Part shown: one piece after another, positions 25,685-34,688 of the stretch | Numbering within the stretch: position 1 is the first letter of the stretch | Layout: each line of letters begins with the position of its first letter | Origin: Granulosicoccus sp045106195 | GTDB taxonomy: Bacteria > Pseudomonadota > Gammaproteobacteria > Granulosicoccales > Granulosicoccaceae | Direction of reading: 5' to 3' | NCBI GenBank assembly: GCA_045106195.1 | Contig: JBGCEH010000019.1 | Span: 1 to 64,000, forward strand | DNA length: 64,000 nucleotides | Made by a program: the position numbers and the translations under genes | Notes under the pieces: model-generated | The model's input: only the letters and a program-made list of their open reading frames with translations | The model's database searches: none | What the model was told of the DNA's origin: nothing

Positions 25685-27328
25685 TCACGAAATAATAAAA
25701 CCCGCGTAATTCTCACTGGCCACTCTTTCGCAGATAGCACGATACCTGTCCAGGCCTCCAGCATAGGGCATGAAAACACGCGGTTTTCCGGGGATATTGG
25801 CACCCAGATACCAGGAGTGCCTGACGGTGGGAAGTAACGTTTTGTCAGCCTCTGCATTGACTTCATTGACCCATGATTCCACCGATGTTTCAGGGCTCTC
25901 TATAGTCGTGAATTTATTCTTGGTAAGGTAAGCAATACAATCGCTGATCCACTCAACGTGCTGTTCGATGGCAGCGGGCATATTGGTTAGTACGCAAGGA
26001 CTGCCCGGTCCAGTAATCGTAAACAGATTAGGGAAGCCTGCCACCTGCAGTCCTAGATTATTGCGGGGGCCGGTAGTCCAGGCATCACTGAGTGTGAGTC
26101 CATCACGTCCACGGATATCCATTCGCAATAGCGAACCCGTAATTGCATCATAACCTGTGGCAAATACAAGGATATCCAACTCATGATGTGTTTCAGATTC
26201 CCGGGCGTCGTTGTCTGAGCTGCGGCAGGTAACTCCGCTTTTTGTAATTCTGATTATGGGTGTTTTACGAAGATCTACCAACGTCACGTTGTCCTCGTTG
26301 TAGATTTCAAAATAGTGCGTATCAATGGGGGGACGTTTGGCAGCATAGGGATGATCAATATCGGCAAGTGACGTTGCCGTTTGCGGATTCTCGACAAGCT
26401 GGCGTATTTTGTTCTGAATAAATTCAGTGGCGGTGGCGTTGGCCTGCTTATTACTTAGCAGGTCGGAAAAAGTGGCTCGAAACTTCAGCCCCCCGTTTTG
26501 CCATGCTTCTTCGTAGAGCGCTTCCCGCTCTTCTGTGGAAGTCTCCAGAGCCTTTTGGCTGTTGACTCGCCATCCGTGTCCATTGCCGTTGCTGCGTGTC
26601 AATTCTCGCGTTGCTGCGGCCTTGCGTTTGTGTTCGGCTCGGTTTTCATCGCTCAAGATATGATTGCGGGCAGGTACGCTGTAGTTGGCCGTGCGCTGGA
26701 ATACCGTTAATTGTTGTGCGGTCTGTGCGATAACCGGTGCCGATTGAATGCCGGTAGAGCCTGTGCCTATCTGTCCAACACGTTTGCCTTCAAACTGCAC
26801 GCCTTTATGCGGCCATTGCCCGGTATGATAGCACTCGCCTTCAAAATCGCCGAGTCCATCGATATCAGGGATGTTGGCACTCGATAAACAACCGACCGCC
26901 GAAATCAGAAATCGGGCGCGATAACGATCGCCGTTGTCTGTACCTACCTCCCAGAAGTTGTCCTGTTCGTTGAAATGGGCGAGTTGAACTCGGGAGTTAA
27001 ACTTAATGCTGCGGCGCAGTTCGAATCGATCAGCTACATGGTTGAGATAAGCCACGATCTCGGCAGTGCCCGGATAGCGTTCTGACCAATCCCATTCATC
27101 GGTTAGCACTTTTGAAAATGTATAGCAATAAACATGGCTTTCAGAATCGCAGCGCGCTCCCGGATAGCGATTCCAATACCAGGTTCCACCGACACCATGA
27201 CCTGCTTCCAATACCATTGCGGTCAAACCGAGCTTTTCACGTAAACAGTAGAGCTGGTAGAGTCCCGAGAAACCTGCGCCGACAATGATTGCGTCGAGAA
27301 TTTCGAGCGTCGAGTGTTGCGTATTCAT
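25685..27328 (-). CDS. Flavin-dependent Baeyer-Villiger monooxygenase
   Basis: A 547-residue class B flavoprotein monooxygenase of the cyclohexanone monooxygenase type, which inserts oxygen next to a ketone carbonyl using FAD, NADPH and O2. The FAD-binding motif is VGAGFSG (residues 16-22), the Baeyer-Villiger fingerprint FxGxxxHxxxWP is exact (FEGECYHTGQWP, 162-173), and a second nucleotide motif GQIGTGSTGIQ follows at about 185. Length is typical. It is transcribed in the same direction as the LuxR-type gene upstream of it, with about 190 bases between, so the two may be linked. The natural ketone is not indicated. Confidence 0.9.
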   Translation of the reverse strand: MNTQHSTLEILDAIIVGAGFSGLYQLYCLREKLGLTAMVLEAGHGVGGTWYWNRYPGARCDSESHVYCYTFSKVLTDEWDWSERYPGTAEIVAYLNHVADRFELRRSIKFNSRVQLAHFNEQDNFWEVGTDNGDRYRARFLISAVGCLSSANIPDIDGLGDFEGECYHTGQWPHKGVQFEGKRVGQIGTGSTGIQSAPVIAQTAQQLTVFQRTANYSVPARNHILSDENRAEHKRKAAATRELTRSNGNGHGWRVNSQKALETSTEEREALYEEAWQNGGLKFRATFSDLLSNKQANATATEFIQNKIRQLVENPQTATSLADIDHPYAAKRPPIDTHYFEIYNEDNVTLVDLRKTPIIRITKSGVTCRSSDNDARESETHHELDILVFATGYDAITGSLLRMDIRGRDGLTLSDAWTTGPRNNLGLQVAGFPNLFTITGPGSPCVLTNMPAAIEQHVEWISDCIAYLTKNKFTTIESPETSVESWVNEVNAEADKTLLPTVRHSWYLGANIPGKPRVFMPYAGGLDRYRAICERVASENYAGFIIS

Positions 27329-27514
27329 TCAGCGTTGTTCAACTTGGTTCTATGGTAAAAATATTTAAAGGAACCTTGGCATATCAGTTCATTGTTTAGT
27401 GCGCGTGATGATTACACCACACGCTCCCAACCGTGAGATAGATGAGGATTGGCGTGAGCAGTAGTTTCCCAGTCAGAACATTGAGTTTGCATCGTTTTAT
27501 AGGATGAGTTGTTA

Positions 27515-28303
27515 TCAGGACAATCCCGAAATAAATTGTGAAAACAACTCACCTTGCGAGTTAATCCGGAGTTTGGAATAAATATTCTTGCGATGAATAC
27601 GAACCGTTCCAGCGGTGATTCCCAGTATTTTAGCAATGGCTTCTGAAGAGTGGCCTTTCAAGACGTATTCAACGATGTCCCGTTCACGAGGAGTAAGAAT
27701 ACTTTTCCCAAACGTATGAAATGCGTGCTCAATGGATTTTTGAATACTGGACTCAGCCTGACGACTTTGGGAGGCATCGAATCTTGTGTGAAGGTTGTGC
27801 CACTGGTGGTTACCAGCTGCCCGAACGACAGGTTCGATGGCAGAGAGTTCACGAAATTCGCGGGCGTTGAAAGTTGAGGAGTTCTCCAGTCTCATGAGTG
27901 ATATCACCGCTTTTGTTTCGTGTGGCAAACCGACAAGATAAGCAATTTCTTCTGACAGACCCGTCTGCCCATAATATGAGCGAAAATACTCACTTTGGTA
28001 GAACCTGTCTGCAGCTAGGTGTTTCAGTCGATATAGCCCGTCGTCCACATTGTCCGCACAGGCAAGAAAAAATGGATCCAGAAGATAAGGGCCTTCCTGA
28101 TACTTCGGAATAAAAACGCGCCGCTTGCTGGTGGGGAAATTATCGTATAAATCGATGGGCCGTGAATCGCCCCGATAGGCAAATATCACCGCATAGTCAA
28201 AAGCCACGCGGGAACGAATGGTCGCAACGAGCGTTTCCATGAATTGCGGGGTTGCCAGTGATGCTATGACCTCGGCAATGCGTTGGTTCCAGTCAGACTC
28301 CAT
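27515..28303 (-). CDS. LuxR family transcriptional regulator
   Basis: A 262-residue regulator. The C-terminal 60 residues are a LuxR/GerE helix-turn-helix: LTPRERDIVEYVLKGHSS, then IAKILGITAGTVRIHRKNIY, with the invariant turn and recognition helix. The N-terminal 190 residues look like a GAF/PAS-type sensor, not the acyl-homoserine-lactone domain of quorum sensing LuxR. It is divergent from a PotABCD-type importer; the 139-base gap contains a perfect 6+8+6 palindrome. Regulators of this design beside polyamine importers and amine oxidising enzymes are common in proteobacteria, so the likely signal is the imported amine (inference). Confidence 0.87.
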   Translation of the reverse strand: MESDWNQRIAEVIASLATPQFMETLVATIRSRVAFDYAVIFAYRGDSRPIDLYDNFPTSKRRVFIPKYQEGPYLLDPFFLACADNVDDGLYRLKHLAADRFYQSEYFRSYYGQTGLSEEIAYLVGLPHETKAVISLMRLENSSTFNAREFRELSAIEPVVRAAGNHQWHNLHTRFDASQSRQAESSIQKSIEHAFHTFGKSILTPRERDIVEYVLKGHSSEAIAKILGITAGTVRIHRKNIYSKLRINSQGELFSQFISGLS

Positions 28304-28336
28304 TTCTATCAGTTTGCCTATCCTAAATGGGATATA

Positions 28337-28356
28337 TAAGTAATTATATATACTTA
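28337..28356. promoter_or_regulatory. 20-base palindrome between the LuxR gene and importer operon
   Basis: TAAGTA, eight bases ATTATATA, TACTTA: two exact 6-base arms in a 20-base element, the size expected for a LuxR-family dimer site. It lies 34 bases upstream of the regulator start and 87 bases upstream of the importer ATPase start. A/T-rich composition raises the chance of coincidence. Confidence 0.45.
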
Positions 28357-28442
28357 ATTGCGGACTTTATGTAGTCTTTAGCAAGGTCATGGGATATACC
28401 TATGATGATGATGTTAAGACAAATAGAGCATAAAAAGGGGGT

Positions 28443-29579
28443 ATGTTGGTGTCTGAATCGGCTTTGAACGAGCCTGTTGTGAGTTTTCAGCAGGTGTCAA
28501 AGCACTATGGTGATGTGGTCGGTGTCAATAACCTGAGTCTGGATATCAAGGCTGGCGAATTTTTGTCCTTACTAGGCCCGTCTGGCTGCGGTAAAACAAC
28601 GTCTTTGCGCATGATCGCAGGGTTTGAGCAGCCTACCATCGGCACTATTCAGCTTGCTGGCAAGGCGGTAAACGGGATACCTGCCTACAAACGTCCGGTG
28701 AACATGGTGTTCCAGCACTACGCCTTGTTTCCGCACAAGGATGTGGCGAGCAATGTCGCGTATGGACTGAAACAGATCAGACCCCGACTGAGCAAGGCTG
28801 ACATCGAAAAACGCGTCGCGAAGACGCTTGAGCAGGTACGTCTTGCGGGATATCAACATCGACGCATCTGGGAGCTCTCCGGTGGCCAACAGCAGCGTGT
28901 AGCATTGGCAAGAGCATTGATCAATGAGCCGCAGGTATTGTTACTCGATGAGCCATTGGCGGCGCTAGATCGCAAGCTGCGACACGAAATGCAGATTGAA
29001 CTCCAGACTTTGCAGCGTACGGTGGGTATCACCTTCGTACTTGTGACGCACGATCAGGAAGAGGCGCTTTCGATGAGCGATAGGGTCTGCCTGATGCGAG
29101 ACGGCGGGATCGTGCAGATTGGTACGCCCATAGAGCTCTATGACAAGCCGGACAGTCGCTATGTGGCCGACTTTGTCGGACGATCAAATTTCTTCCCGGG
29201 CTCAGTTACCGGCTCTGATAATAAGGCGGTGAATATCGCCCTCACAGGTGGAATGACCCTTAGCTCAACGAATCGACATAACAAGGCCACGTTCAGTCGT
29301 GGAGAACAGGTTGTAGTCTGTGTACGACCCGAACAGCTGAAAATGTCGCGCTCCCCTTCTGAGCAAACAGACGCTGATGCCATCTGTACTGATGGTCTTG
29401 TGCTGAACAGAATTTTTCTGGGTGAGCACACTGAGTATTTGCTGAGTAACGAAAAACTAGGCGATATTTTATTGTTGGCACCGCGACAGAACGAGCTCAC
29501 TGAACCTCCATTGAATGCCGGCGAATATGTATACGTGACCTGCAGCCGCGATTCCGCATTGGTGATCAATGCAGATTAG
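28443..29579 (+). CDS. ABC transporter ATP-binding protein, PotA type
   Basis: A 378-residue ATPase, first gene of the third polyamine-type importer. Walker A GPSGCGKTT, Q-loop in NMVFQHYALFPHKD, signature LSGGQQQRVALARAL, Walker B LLLDEPLAALD and switch histidine in VTHDQEEAL are all present, followed by a TOBE-type domain. The ATG at 28443 lies very close to the AAGGGGG ribosome binding site; a GTG two codons later (28449) has better spacing and may be the true start. Divergent from the LuxR-type gene that probably controls it. Confidence 0.88.
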   Translation: MLVSESALNEPVVSFQQVSKHYGDVVGVNNLSLDIKAGEFLSLLGPSGCGKTTSLRMIAGFEQPTIGTIQLAGKAVNGIPAYKRPVNMVFQHYALFPHKDVASNVAYGLKQIRPRLSKADIEKRVAKTLEQVRLAGYQHRRIWELSGGQQQRVALARALINEPQVLLLDEPLAALDRKLRHEMQIELQTLQRTVGITFVLVTHDQEEALSMSDRVCLMRDGGIVQIGTPIELYDKPDSRYVADFVGRSNFFPGSVTGSDNKAVNIALTGGMTLSSTNRHNKATFSRGEQVVVCVRPEQLKMSRSPSEQTDADAICTDGLVLNRIFLGEHTEYLLSNEKLGDILLLAPRQNELTEPPLNAGEYVYVTCSRDSALVINAD

Positions 29580-29618
29580 CAGCGCTTTTTTATTGATTTT
29601 CAGACAAGGAGAAACGTT

Positions 29619-30779
29619 ATGCCAGTAAACGATAAACCAATAGATCGCAAGCAGTTCCTGAAGCAGATGGAACGTTATCGCAAAGGCGCCATTACGCGGC
29701 GACAGTTTCTGGGTGTCACAGGTCTAGGTGCGGCAACTGCCGTTATGGCCGGTGCCATGCCGGGATTGATACCGCGAAAGTCCTGGGCGGCAGAGGACAT
29801 CGGAGACCGAGTCATATTGGCAACCTGGCCTAACTATCATGACGAAGCCAATTTCGAAAAATTTACGGAAATGACAGGTGCGGCTGTTCAAGTCAACGTG
29901 TTCGGTTCAAACGAAGAGATGCTCGCCAAGCTTCAGGCAGGCGGTAGTGGGTGGGATGTGTTCGTGCCAACCAACTACACGATCACCACCTATGTGGAGG
30001 AGGATCTTATCGAACCGCTGGAGCTGGATAAGCTGTCTAACTATGCATCAAAAGCGTTTGAACCTCGATTCTCCGATGCCGGTACTGTTGATGGAAACGT
30101 CTACGCGGTGCCTAAAAACTGGGGAACAACCGGGTATGTCGTCGATACTGCCCATGTCAATGGCGATACACCAACCACCTGGAAGGAATTCTGGGATCTG
30201 ACCATGGCCGATTTTTCAGGTCGGACCATGGTTCATGACTACCAACTCACCACGATTGGCAATGCACTCAAGTACTTCGGCTATTCATTTAACTCCGTTG
30301 ATCCCAATGAGTTGGCTGATGCTGAAAAACTGCTGCTTGATGCCAAGCCGCATCTATTTGCCATCAATAGTGACTATCAACCTCCCTTGCGAAATGGCGA
30401 TGCCTGGATGTCCATGTGCTGGACAGGCGACGGTAAGCAGCTCAACACGGATATCCCGTCAATGGCCTATGTACTGGGGGCTGAGGGGGGGGAGATCTGG
30501 AGCGATTACTATGCAGTTCCGAGAGGGGCCATGCACCGGGACGCAGGCTATGCATTGATCAACTTTCTCATTGATCCTGCGGTCAACGCTACTGAAGTTC
30601 TGGCGCACGGCTATCCGGTGGCAGACCGCCGCACGAATGACTTGTTGCCTCAGGAGTTGCTGGACGATCCCATACTCTATCCTGCGCAAGAGCTGTTGAA
30701 TGCGCTTGAATTTGGCGCAGCCGCAACGCTCACTGATCCTAATCGAGCTGAGCTGCTGGCACGATTCAAGTCAGCGTAG
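29619..30779 (+). CDS. ABC transporter periplasmic binding protein, PotD/PotF-like
   Basis: A 386-residue solute-binding protein with a clear twin-arginine signal (AITRRQFLGVTGLGAATAV, cleavage near SWA, residue 52), so exported folded. The mature part (VILATWPNYHDEANFEKF, AVPKNWGTTGYVVDT) is of the polyamine-binding type. A strong ribosome binding site AAGGAG is present 9 bases before ATG. Its stop is followed by a long hairpin before the permease genes, which may keep this message more abundant than those of the membrane subunits. Confidence 0.88.
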   Translation: MPVNDKPIDRKQFLKQMERYRKGAITRRQFLGVTGLGAATAVMAGAMPGLIPRKSWAAEDIGDRVILATWPNYHDEANFEKFTEMTGAAVQVNVFGSNEEMLAKLQAGGSGWDVFVPTNYTITTYVEEDLIEPLELDKLSNYASKAFEPRFSDAGTVDGNVYAVPKNWGTTGYVVDTAHVNGDTPTTWKEFWDLTMADFSGRTMVHDYQLTTIGNALKYFGYSFNSVDPNELADAEKLLLDAKPHLFAINSDYQPPLRNGDAWMSMCWTGDGKQLNTDIPSMAYVLGAEGGEIWSDYYAVPRGAMHRDAGYALINFLIDPAVNATEVLAHGYPVADRRTNDLLPQELLDDPILYPAQELLNALEFGAAATLTDPNRAELLARFKSA

Positions 30780-30803
30780 CGGATCGATCTACAAGGACGA
30801 TAC

Positions 30804-30841
30804 TGTCGCCATTCATTGTCTGATTGATATGGATGGCGTCA
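30804..30841 (+). other. Long stem-loop after the binding-protein gene
   Basis: TGTCGCCATTCAT (30804-30816) pairs with ATGGATGGCGTCA (30829-30841): 13 positions with one T/T mismatch and one G/U pair, loop of 12 bases. No T tract follows, so it is more likely an mRNA processing or stability element than a terminator. Confidence 0.6.
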
Positions 30842-30871
30842 ACCACAGCTTCATCATGGTAAAAAATCGCG

Positions 30872-31738
30872 TTGTTTAGTCAGGTTCAAACACGTTGGGT
30901 AGCTCGGTTGTTGGTCTTGCCTGCATCGATCTGGTTTGCAGCCATGCTCGTTCTGCCTCTTGTGGTGGTTGTCGTGTTCAGCTTTGGCGAGCGCGCTCCA
31001 GCGGGAGGGGTGACCCTTGCGTTTACGCTGGAGCAATATGCCAATCTGCCGGCCCGATTCACCGCGTTTAAAAACACGCTGGTGCTTGCGCCTTTAGGGA
31101 CCCTGGCTGCACTCGTTATTGCCTACCCGCTGGCCTACTATCTGGCCGTTCGGGTTAATCCCCGTTATCGTCTGTTTTTACTGGTGTTGGTTATTTTGCC
31201 TTTCTGGACCAGTATCTTGATTCGAAGTTATGCCTGGATTTACATTTTGGGCGGTCGTGGCATACCGCAGTGGCTCGAGTTGATCGGCATCGACGGGGTT
31301 CGACTAATCAATACGCCGTTTGCTGTGCTTGTCGGCATTATTTATGGTTACCTGCCGCTAATGGTATTCCCGATCTATGTGGCGCTCGAAAAACTTGACA
31401 AGCGTCTACTTGAAGCCTCAGCCGATTTGGGTGCATCCCCCTGGCGAACGTTTGTACAGACAACATTGCCATTGTCTGTACCAGGCATAGCAACCGGTTG
31501 CATGCTGGTTTTCATATTGCTGATGGGGGAATTTCTGATACCCACATTGCTGGGAGGGGGTAAGGTGTTCTTCATAGGCAATGCATTGGTTGATCTGTTT
31601 TTGCAGTCCCGTAATTGGGCTTACGGGTCTGCAGTGGCGGCTACATTGGTGTTTGTCATGTTGATTACGGTGACTGTCTACATGCGCTTGATGGCGCGTC
31701 TGGCTAATAGTCGCCATGAAGATGTTCAAGTGCTGTAA
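30872..31738 (+). CDS. ABC transporter permease, PotB type
   Basis: A 288-residue inner membrane permease with six hydrophobic segments and the loop LEASADLGASPWRTFVQTTLPLS. The start is uncertain: a TTG at 30872 is the earliest in-frame candidate and lacks a good ribosome binding site, while an ATG at 30856 is out of frame. The stop is 6 bases before the next permease. Confidence 0.82.
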   Translation: MFSQVQTRWVARLLVLPASIWFAAMLVLPLVVVVVFSFGERAPAGGVTLAFTLEQYANLPARFTAFKNTLVLAPLGTLAALVIAYPLAYYLAVRVNPRYRLFLLVLVILPFWTSILIRSYAWIYILGGRGIPQWLELIGIDGVRLINTPFAVLVGIIYGYLPLMVFPIYVALEKLDKRLLEASADLGASPWRTFVQTTLPLSVPGIATGCMLVFILLMGEFLIPTLLGGGKVFFIGNALVDLFLQSRNWAYGSAVAATLVFVMLITVTVYMRLMARLANSRHEDVQVL

Positions 31739-31744
31739 ACGACC

Positions 31745-32581
31745 ATGAGACTCTACGCAGCAACCGTCTATATATTTCTTTATTTTCCGATTGGGATTAT
31801 TGTTCTATTCAGCTTTAATGCTGGCCGACATGCCAGTGACTTTACCGGCTTGTCGGTGAAATGGTACGGCAAGCTTTTTTCGAGTCCCTTTGTTACAGAT
31901 GCTTTGAATACCAGCTTGCTAGTGGCGTTTGTCAGTGCAACGTTGGCCAGTCTGTTCGGCACGATGGCTGCCCTGGGGTTGCAACGTATGACGGGGCGAA
32001 TACTAACGTTATACAACGGTGTAATTTATGTGTCGATAATGGTGCCGGGTATCGTCATTGGTATTGCCACACTTATTGCACTCGTCACTGTATTTGATTT
32101 TATCAACCCATTTTTGCAGCTTGTCTGGCCGGAATCTCTAGGCGCTGTGCCAACATTGAATCTGGGGTTTGGTAGTCTGGTAGCAGCGCACACATTGTTT
32201 ACGATGTCTCTGGTTATCGTAATTGTACGATCCAAGCTGGCAACCCTGGACCGATCACTGATTGAAGTGTCAGGGGATTTATATGCCACTCCCTGGACAA
32301 CTTTCTGGCAGGTCACCTTTCCGCATATTCTGCCGGCTGTTATTGCTGGGTATTTGCTGAGTTTCACCTTTAGTTTCGATGATTTCATCATCGCCTTTTT
32401 TGTTGCTGGTTCAGAGACAACCTTGCCAGTGTATGTCTTTTCATCGATTCGGCGAGGGGTAACACCTGAGATCAACGCAATAGGCACGCTGGTCCTGGCA
32501 AGTTCTCTGACATTACTTGTTATTGCGTCGTTTCTTTTGCGTGCAAGAGAGCAATGGTCATTGAAAAACCGGCAATCGTGA
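31745..32581 (+). CDS. ABC transporter permease, PotC type
   Basis: A 278-residue second permease. Six hydrophobic segments; the coupling loop is LIEVSGDLYATPWTTFWQVTFP, in which the usual EAA is degenerate (EVS) and the conserved LGA is LYA, a mild departure from the consensus that should still fold normally. It pairs with the preceding permease; an SDR gene follows after 28 bases, probably in the same transcript. Confidence 0.84.
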   Translation: MRLYAATVYIFLYFPIGIIVLFSFNAGRHASDFTGLSVKWYGKLFSSPFVTDALNTSLLVAFVSATLASLFGTMAALGLQRMTGRILTLYNGVIYVSIMVPGIVIGIATLIALVTVFDFINPFLQLVWPESLGAVPTLNLGFGSLVAAHTLFTMSLVIVIVRSKLATLDRSLIEVSGDLYATPWTTFWQVTFPHILPAVIAGYLLSFTFSFDDFIIAFFVAGSETTLPVYVFSSIRRGVTPEINAIGTLVLASSLTLLVIASFLLRAREQWSLKNRQS

Positions 32582-32609
32582 TTTTTACACACATAGGGAG
32601 ACGTGCTGA

Positions 32610-33377
32610 ATGATTCTGGAGAAACGTGTTGCGCTTGTCACAGGTGCTGGCTCTGGGATAGGACGTGCCAGCGCATCTATCCTTGCGCGCGAAGGTGCAA
32701 AGGTTATTGTCACTGATCGGTTGGCCAGTCGTGCTAAAGAAACAGTTGAGCAAATTCGATCAATGGGTTTTCAGGCTAGCTGGCAGCAAACAGATGTCAC
32801 GGTGGATACGCAGCTTGAGTTGCTGGTGGAACACGTCATTGATGAGCATGGATGCATCGATATCGTGCACTCGCATGCCGGTATTCAAGTAGAAGGAAAC
32901 CTGGAGCAGGTTGAGGTGACTGGTATGGATGCGTCTTGGGCACTTAATGTTCGCTCACACTTCCAGCTGTGCAAACTGGTCATGCCGCACATGGTTCGCC
33001 GGCGCTTGGGATCGATTGTAATTACAGCGTCTAATTCGGGTGTGTTGTACGATCGAGAGATGATCGCGTACGCAACCTCGAAACATGCGGTGGTGGCCAT
33101 GGCTCGTCAAATGGCGCTGGACTATGCAACGCACAATATCCGTATCAATGCACTATGTCCTGGCTGGGTGGATACGCCTTTCAACGATCCTTTCATGAAG
33201 CAGATGGGTGGTCGTGATGCACTTGAACACTATGTGCAAAATCAGATTCCAATGGGGCGCTGGGCCAGCTCGGAGGAGATCGCAGAAGCGGTTTTGTTTA
33301 TGGCGTCACCCCGGTCTTCATTTATGACGGGGCAGGCGATGGTGGTGGATGGTGGGGAGAGTCTGGCAGGTGGGTAA
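32610..33377 (+). CDS. Short-chain dehydrogenase/reductase
   Basis: A 255-residue classical SDR with TGAGSGIG (residues 11-18) for NAD(P) binding, catalytic YATSK (near 155), an S/N at SNSG upstream of it and the C-terminal signature GQAMVVDGGESL. The usual NNAG structural motif reads HSHAG, a small departure. A good AGGGAG site lies 9 bases before ATG. As the last gene of the third importer operon it probably oxidises an alcohol or carbonyl intermediate derived from the imported amine; substrate unknown. Confidence 0.86.
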   Translation: MILEKRVALVTGAGSGIGRASASILAREGAKVIVTDRLASRAKETVEQIRSMGFQASWQQTDVTVDTQLELLVEHVIDEHGCIDIVHSHAGIQVEGNLEQVEVTGMDASWALNVRSHFQLCKLVMPHMVRRRLGSIVITASNSGVLYDREMIAYATSKHAVVAMARQMALDYATHNIRINALCPGWVDTPFNDPFMKQMGGRDALEHYVQNQIPMGRWASSEEIAEAVLFMASPRSSFMTGQAMVVDGGESLAGG

Positions 33378-33478
33378 GTGGCTTTTCACACGGCTAAGGA
33401 CAGATATGAGAGGTGATTCGGTTTTTTGTTGAGATAACTGAGGCGCTCATTTCACTCACCTGACAGGAGTACTCATCC

Positions 33479-33910
33479 ATGCTGGTTCCCTATCTGACAA
33501 TCGCAGATCCCAAGGCTGCCATGGCCCTTTATGAAAAGGCTCTGGGTGCAACGACAACGATGAAGATGGATGGCCCGGATGACAGCATCATGCATGCGGA
33601 AATGTCGATCGGTGGACACACTTTGATGCTCAGCGCTGAGTGGCCTGGCATGGCAGAGGCACCCAATGGGCGATCTTCAGTGAACTTCATGCTCTACGTG
33701 CCAGATGTCGATGAAGCACTGAAAACGGCTGTTTCCGCAGGTATGACTGTCGTATCTGAGGTGGAACTTATGTTCTGGGGCGACAAAAATGCCAAGGTTA
33801 ATGACGGTCACGGCTATGAATGGACGTTTGCAGAGAAGGTGGAAGACGTATCACCAGAGGAAATCAAGCGACGCGCTGACGAGTGGGCCGCAGCCAACAT
33901 GGGTGGTTGA
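33479..33910 (+). CDS. VOC family (PhnB/glyoxalase-like) protein
   Basis: A 143-residue vicinal-oxygen-chelate fold protein of the PhnB-like type: opening LVPYLTIADPKAAMALYEKAL, the stretch IMHAEMSIGGHTLMLSAE with conserved H and E, and the closing FWGDKNAKVNDGHGYEWTFA. Family members bind metals or small molecules, and many are uncharacterised dioxygenase or resistance-like proteins. Ribosome binding site CAGGAG is well placed. It is probably its own transcript, about 100 bases after the SDR gene. Confidence 0.8.
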   Translation: MLVPYLTIADPKAAMALYEKALGATTTMKMDGPDDSIMHAEMSIGGHTLMLSAEWPGMAEAPNGRSSVNFMLYVPDVDEALKTAVSAGMTVVSEVELMFWGDKNAKVNDGHGYEWTFAEKVEDVSPEEIKRRADEWAAANMGG

Positions 33911-34006
33911 CCACGGGTGGTTGGTTGTCGGATCTTTCAGGATCTTGAAGTACACTAGGCAACTGATGCCGCAAACCCTGCTAGTCGTACAAGGAGCCTT
34001 AACCGC

Positions 34007-34564
34007 ATGAGCGAACCTGAAATCAAGTGTATCGATACCAAGGTGGTTTACAAGAACCGCTGGATGACTGTGCGGGAGGATCGTGTGCGTCGGCCGAATG
34101 GAGATCATGGCGTGTACGGGGTTGTCGATAAGCCGGATTTTTCACTTATCGTCCCGTTTGACGGGAAAAGATTTCATCTGGTTCAGCAATTCCGTTACCC
34201 GGTTGATGGACGTTTCTGGGAATTCCCACAAGGCTCTCTTGAGCTTGCGCCGGATAACACGCCTGAGCAAGTGGCGGCTGTTGAGCTGAAGGAGGAGACA
34301 GGGCTACGTGCGGACAGGATGGTCAAGTTGGGCAAATTGTTTCAGGCTTATGGCTATGCCACCCAAGCAGTTCATATCTTTCTGGCGACGGGCTTGACGC
34401 AGGGTGATTCGGCGCTGGATAGTGAAGAGGAGGGTTTGATTTCAGGACAGTTCACGCGTGACGAGATAGATGCCATGCTGGTGGATGGTCAACTTGCGGA
34501 TTCAGGTACTGTTGCTGCTCTGCATTTGTTTGATAAGCATGTAAAAGATACTGCAGATGTTTGA
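34007..34564 (+). CDS. NUDIX hydrolase (ADP-ribose pyrophosphatase-like)
   Basis: A 185-residue nucleoside-diphosphate-linked hydrolase. The NUDIX region is GSLELAPDNTPEQVAAVELK followed by EETGL: the metal-binding glutamates (VELKEE) are kept, but the arginine of the REUXEE consensus is replaced by valine and the spacing before it is two residues longer than standard. The rest (VEFPQGSLE-like opening, QLRQYPVDGRFWEFP-type strand) fits ADP-ribose or sugar-nucleotide hydrolases. AAGGAG lies 11 bases before ATG. It probably clears ADP-ribose-type nucleotides; specificity unknown. Confidence 0.82.
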   Translation: MSEPEIKCIDTKVVYKNRWMTVREDRVRRPNGDHGVYGVVDKPDFSLIVPFDGKRFHLVQQFRYPVDGRFWEFPQGSLELAPDNTPEQVAAVELKEETGLRADRMVKLGKLFQAYGYATQAVHIFLATGLTQGDSALDSEEEGLISGQFTRDEIDAMLVDGQLADSGTVAALHLFDKHVKDTADV

Positions 34565-34688
34565 GCTAGTGCATTGCCGATTGAAGACAACTGCTCGATA
34601 TGATCACGGAAGGTTTTACATTGTCGAAGGGAGTTTTTTTGTTGTGTCTTTAGTAGTAGGAAACGTGTTCATCAGCTTGCGAATGGAC

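Noticed and set aside
33903..33921. Overlapping palindromes GTGGTTGACCAC and ACCACGGGTGGT at the end of the VOC gene
   Set aside because: Short alternative hairpins without T run; not a convincing terminator.
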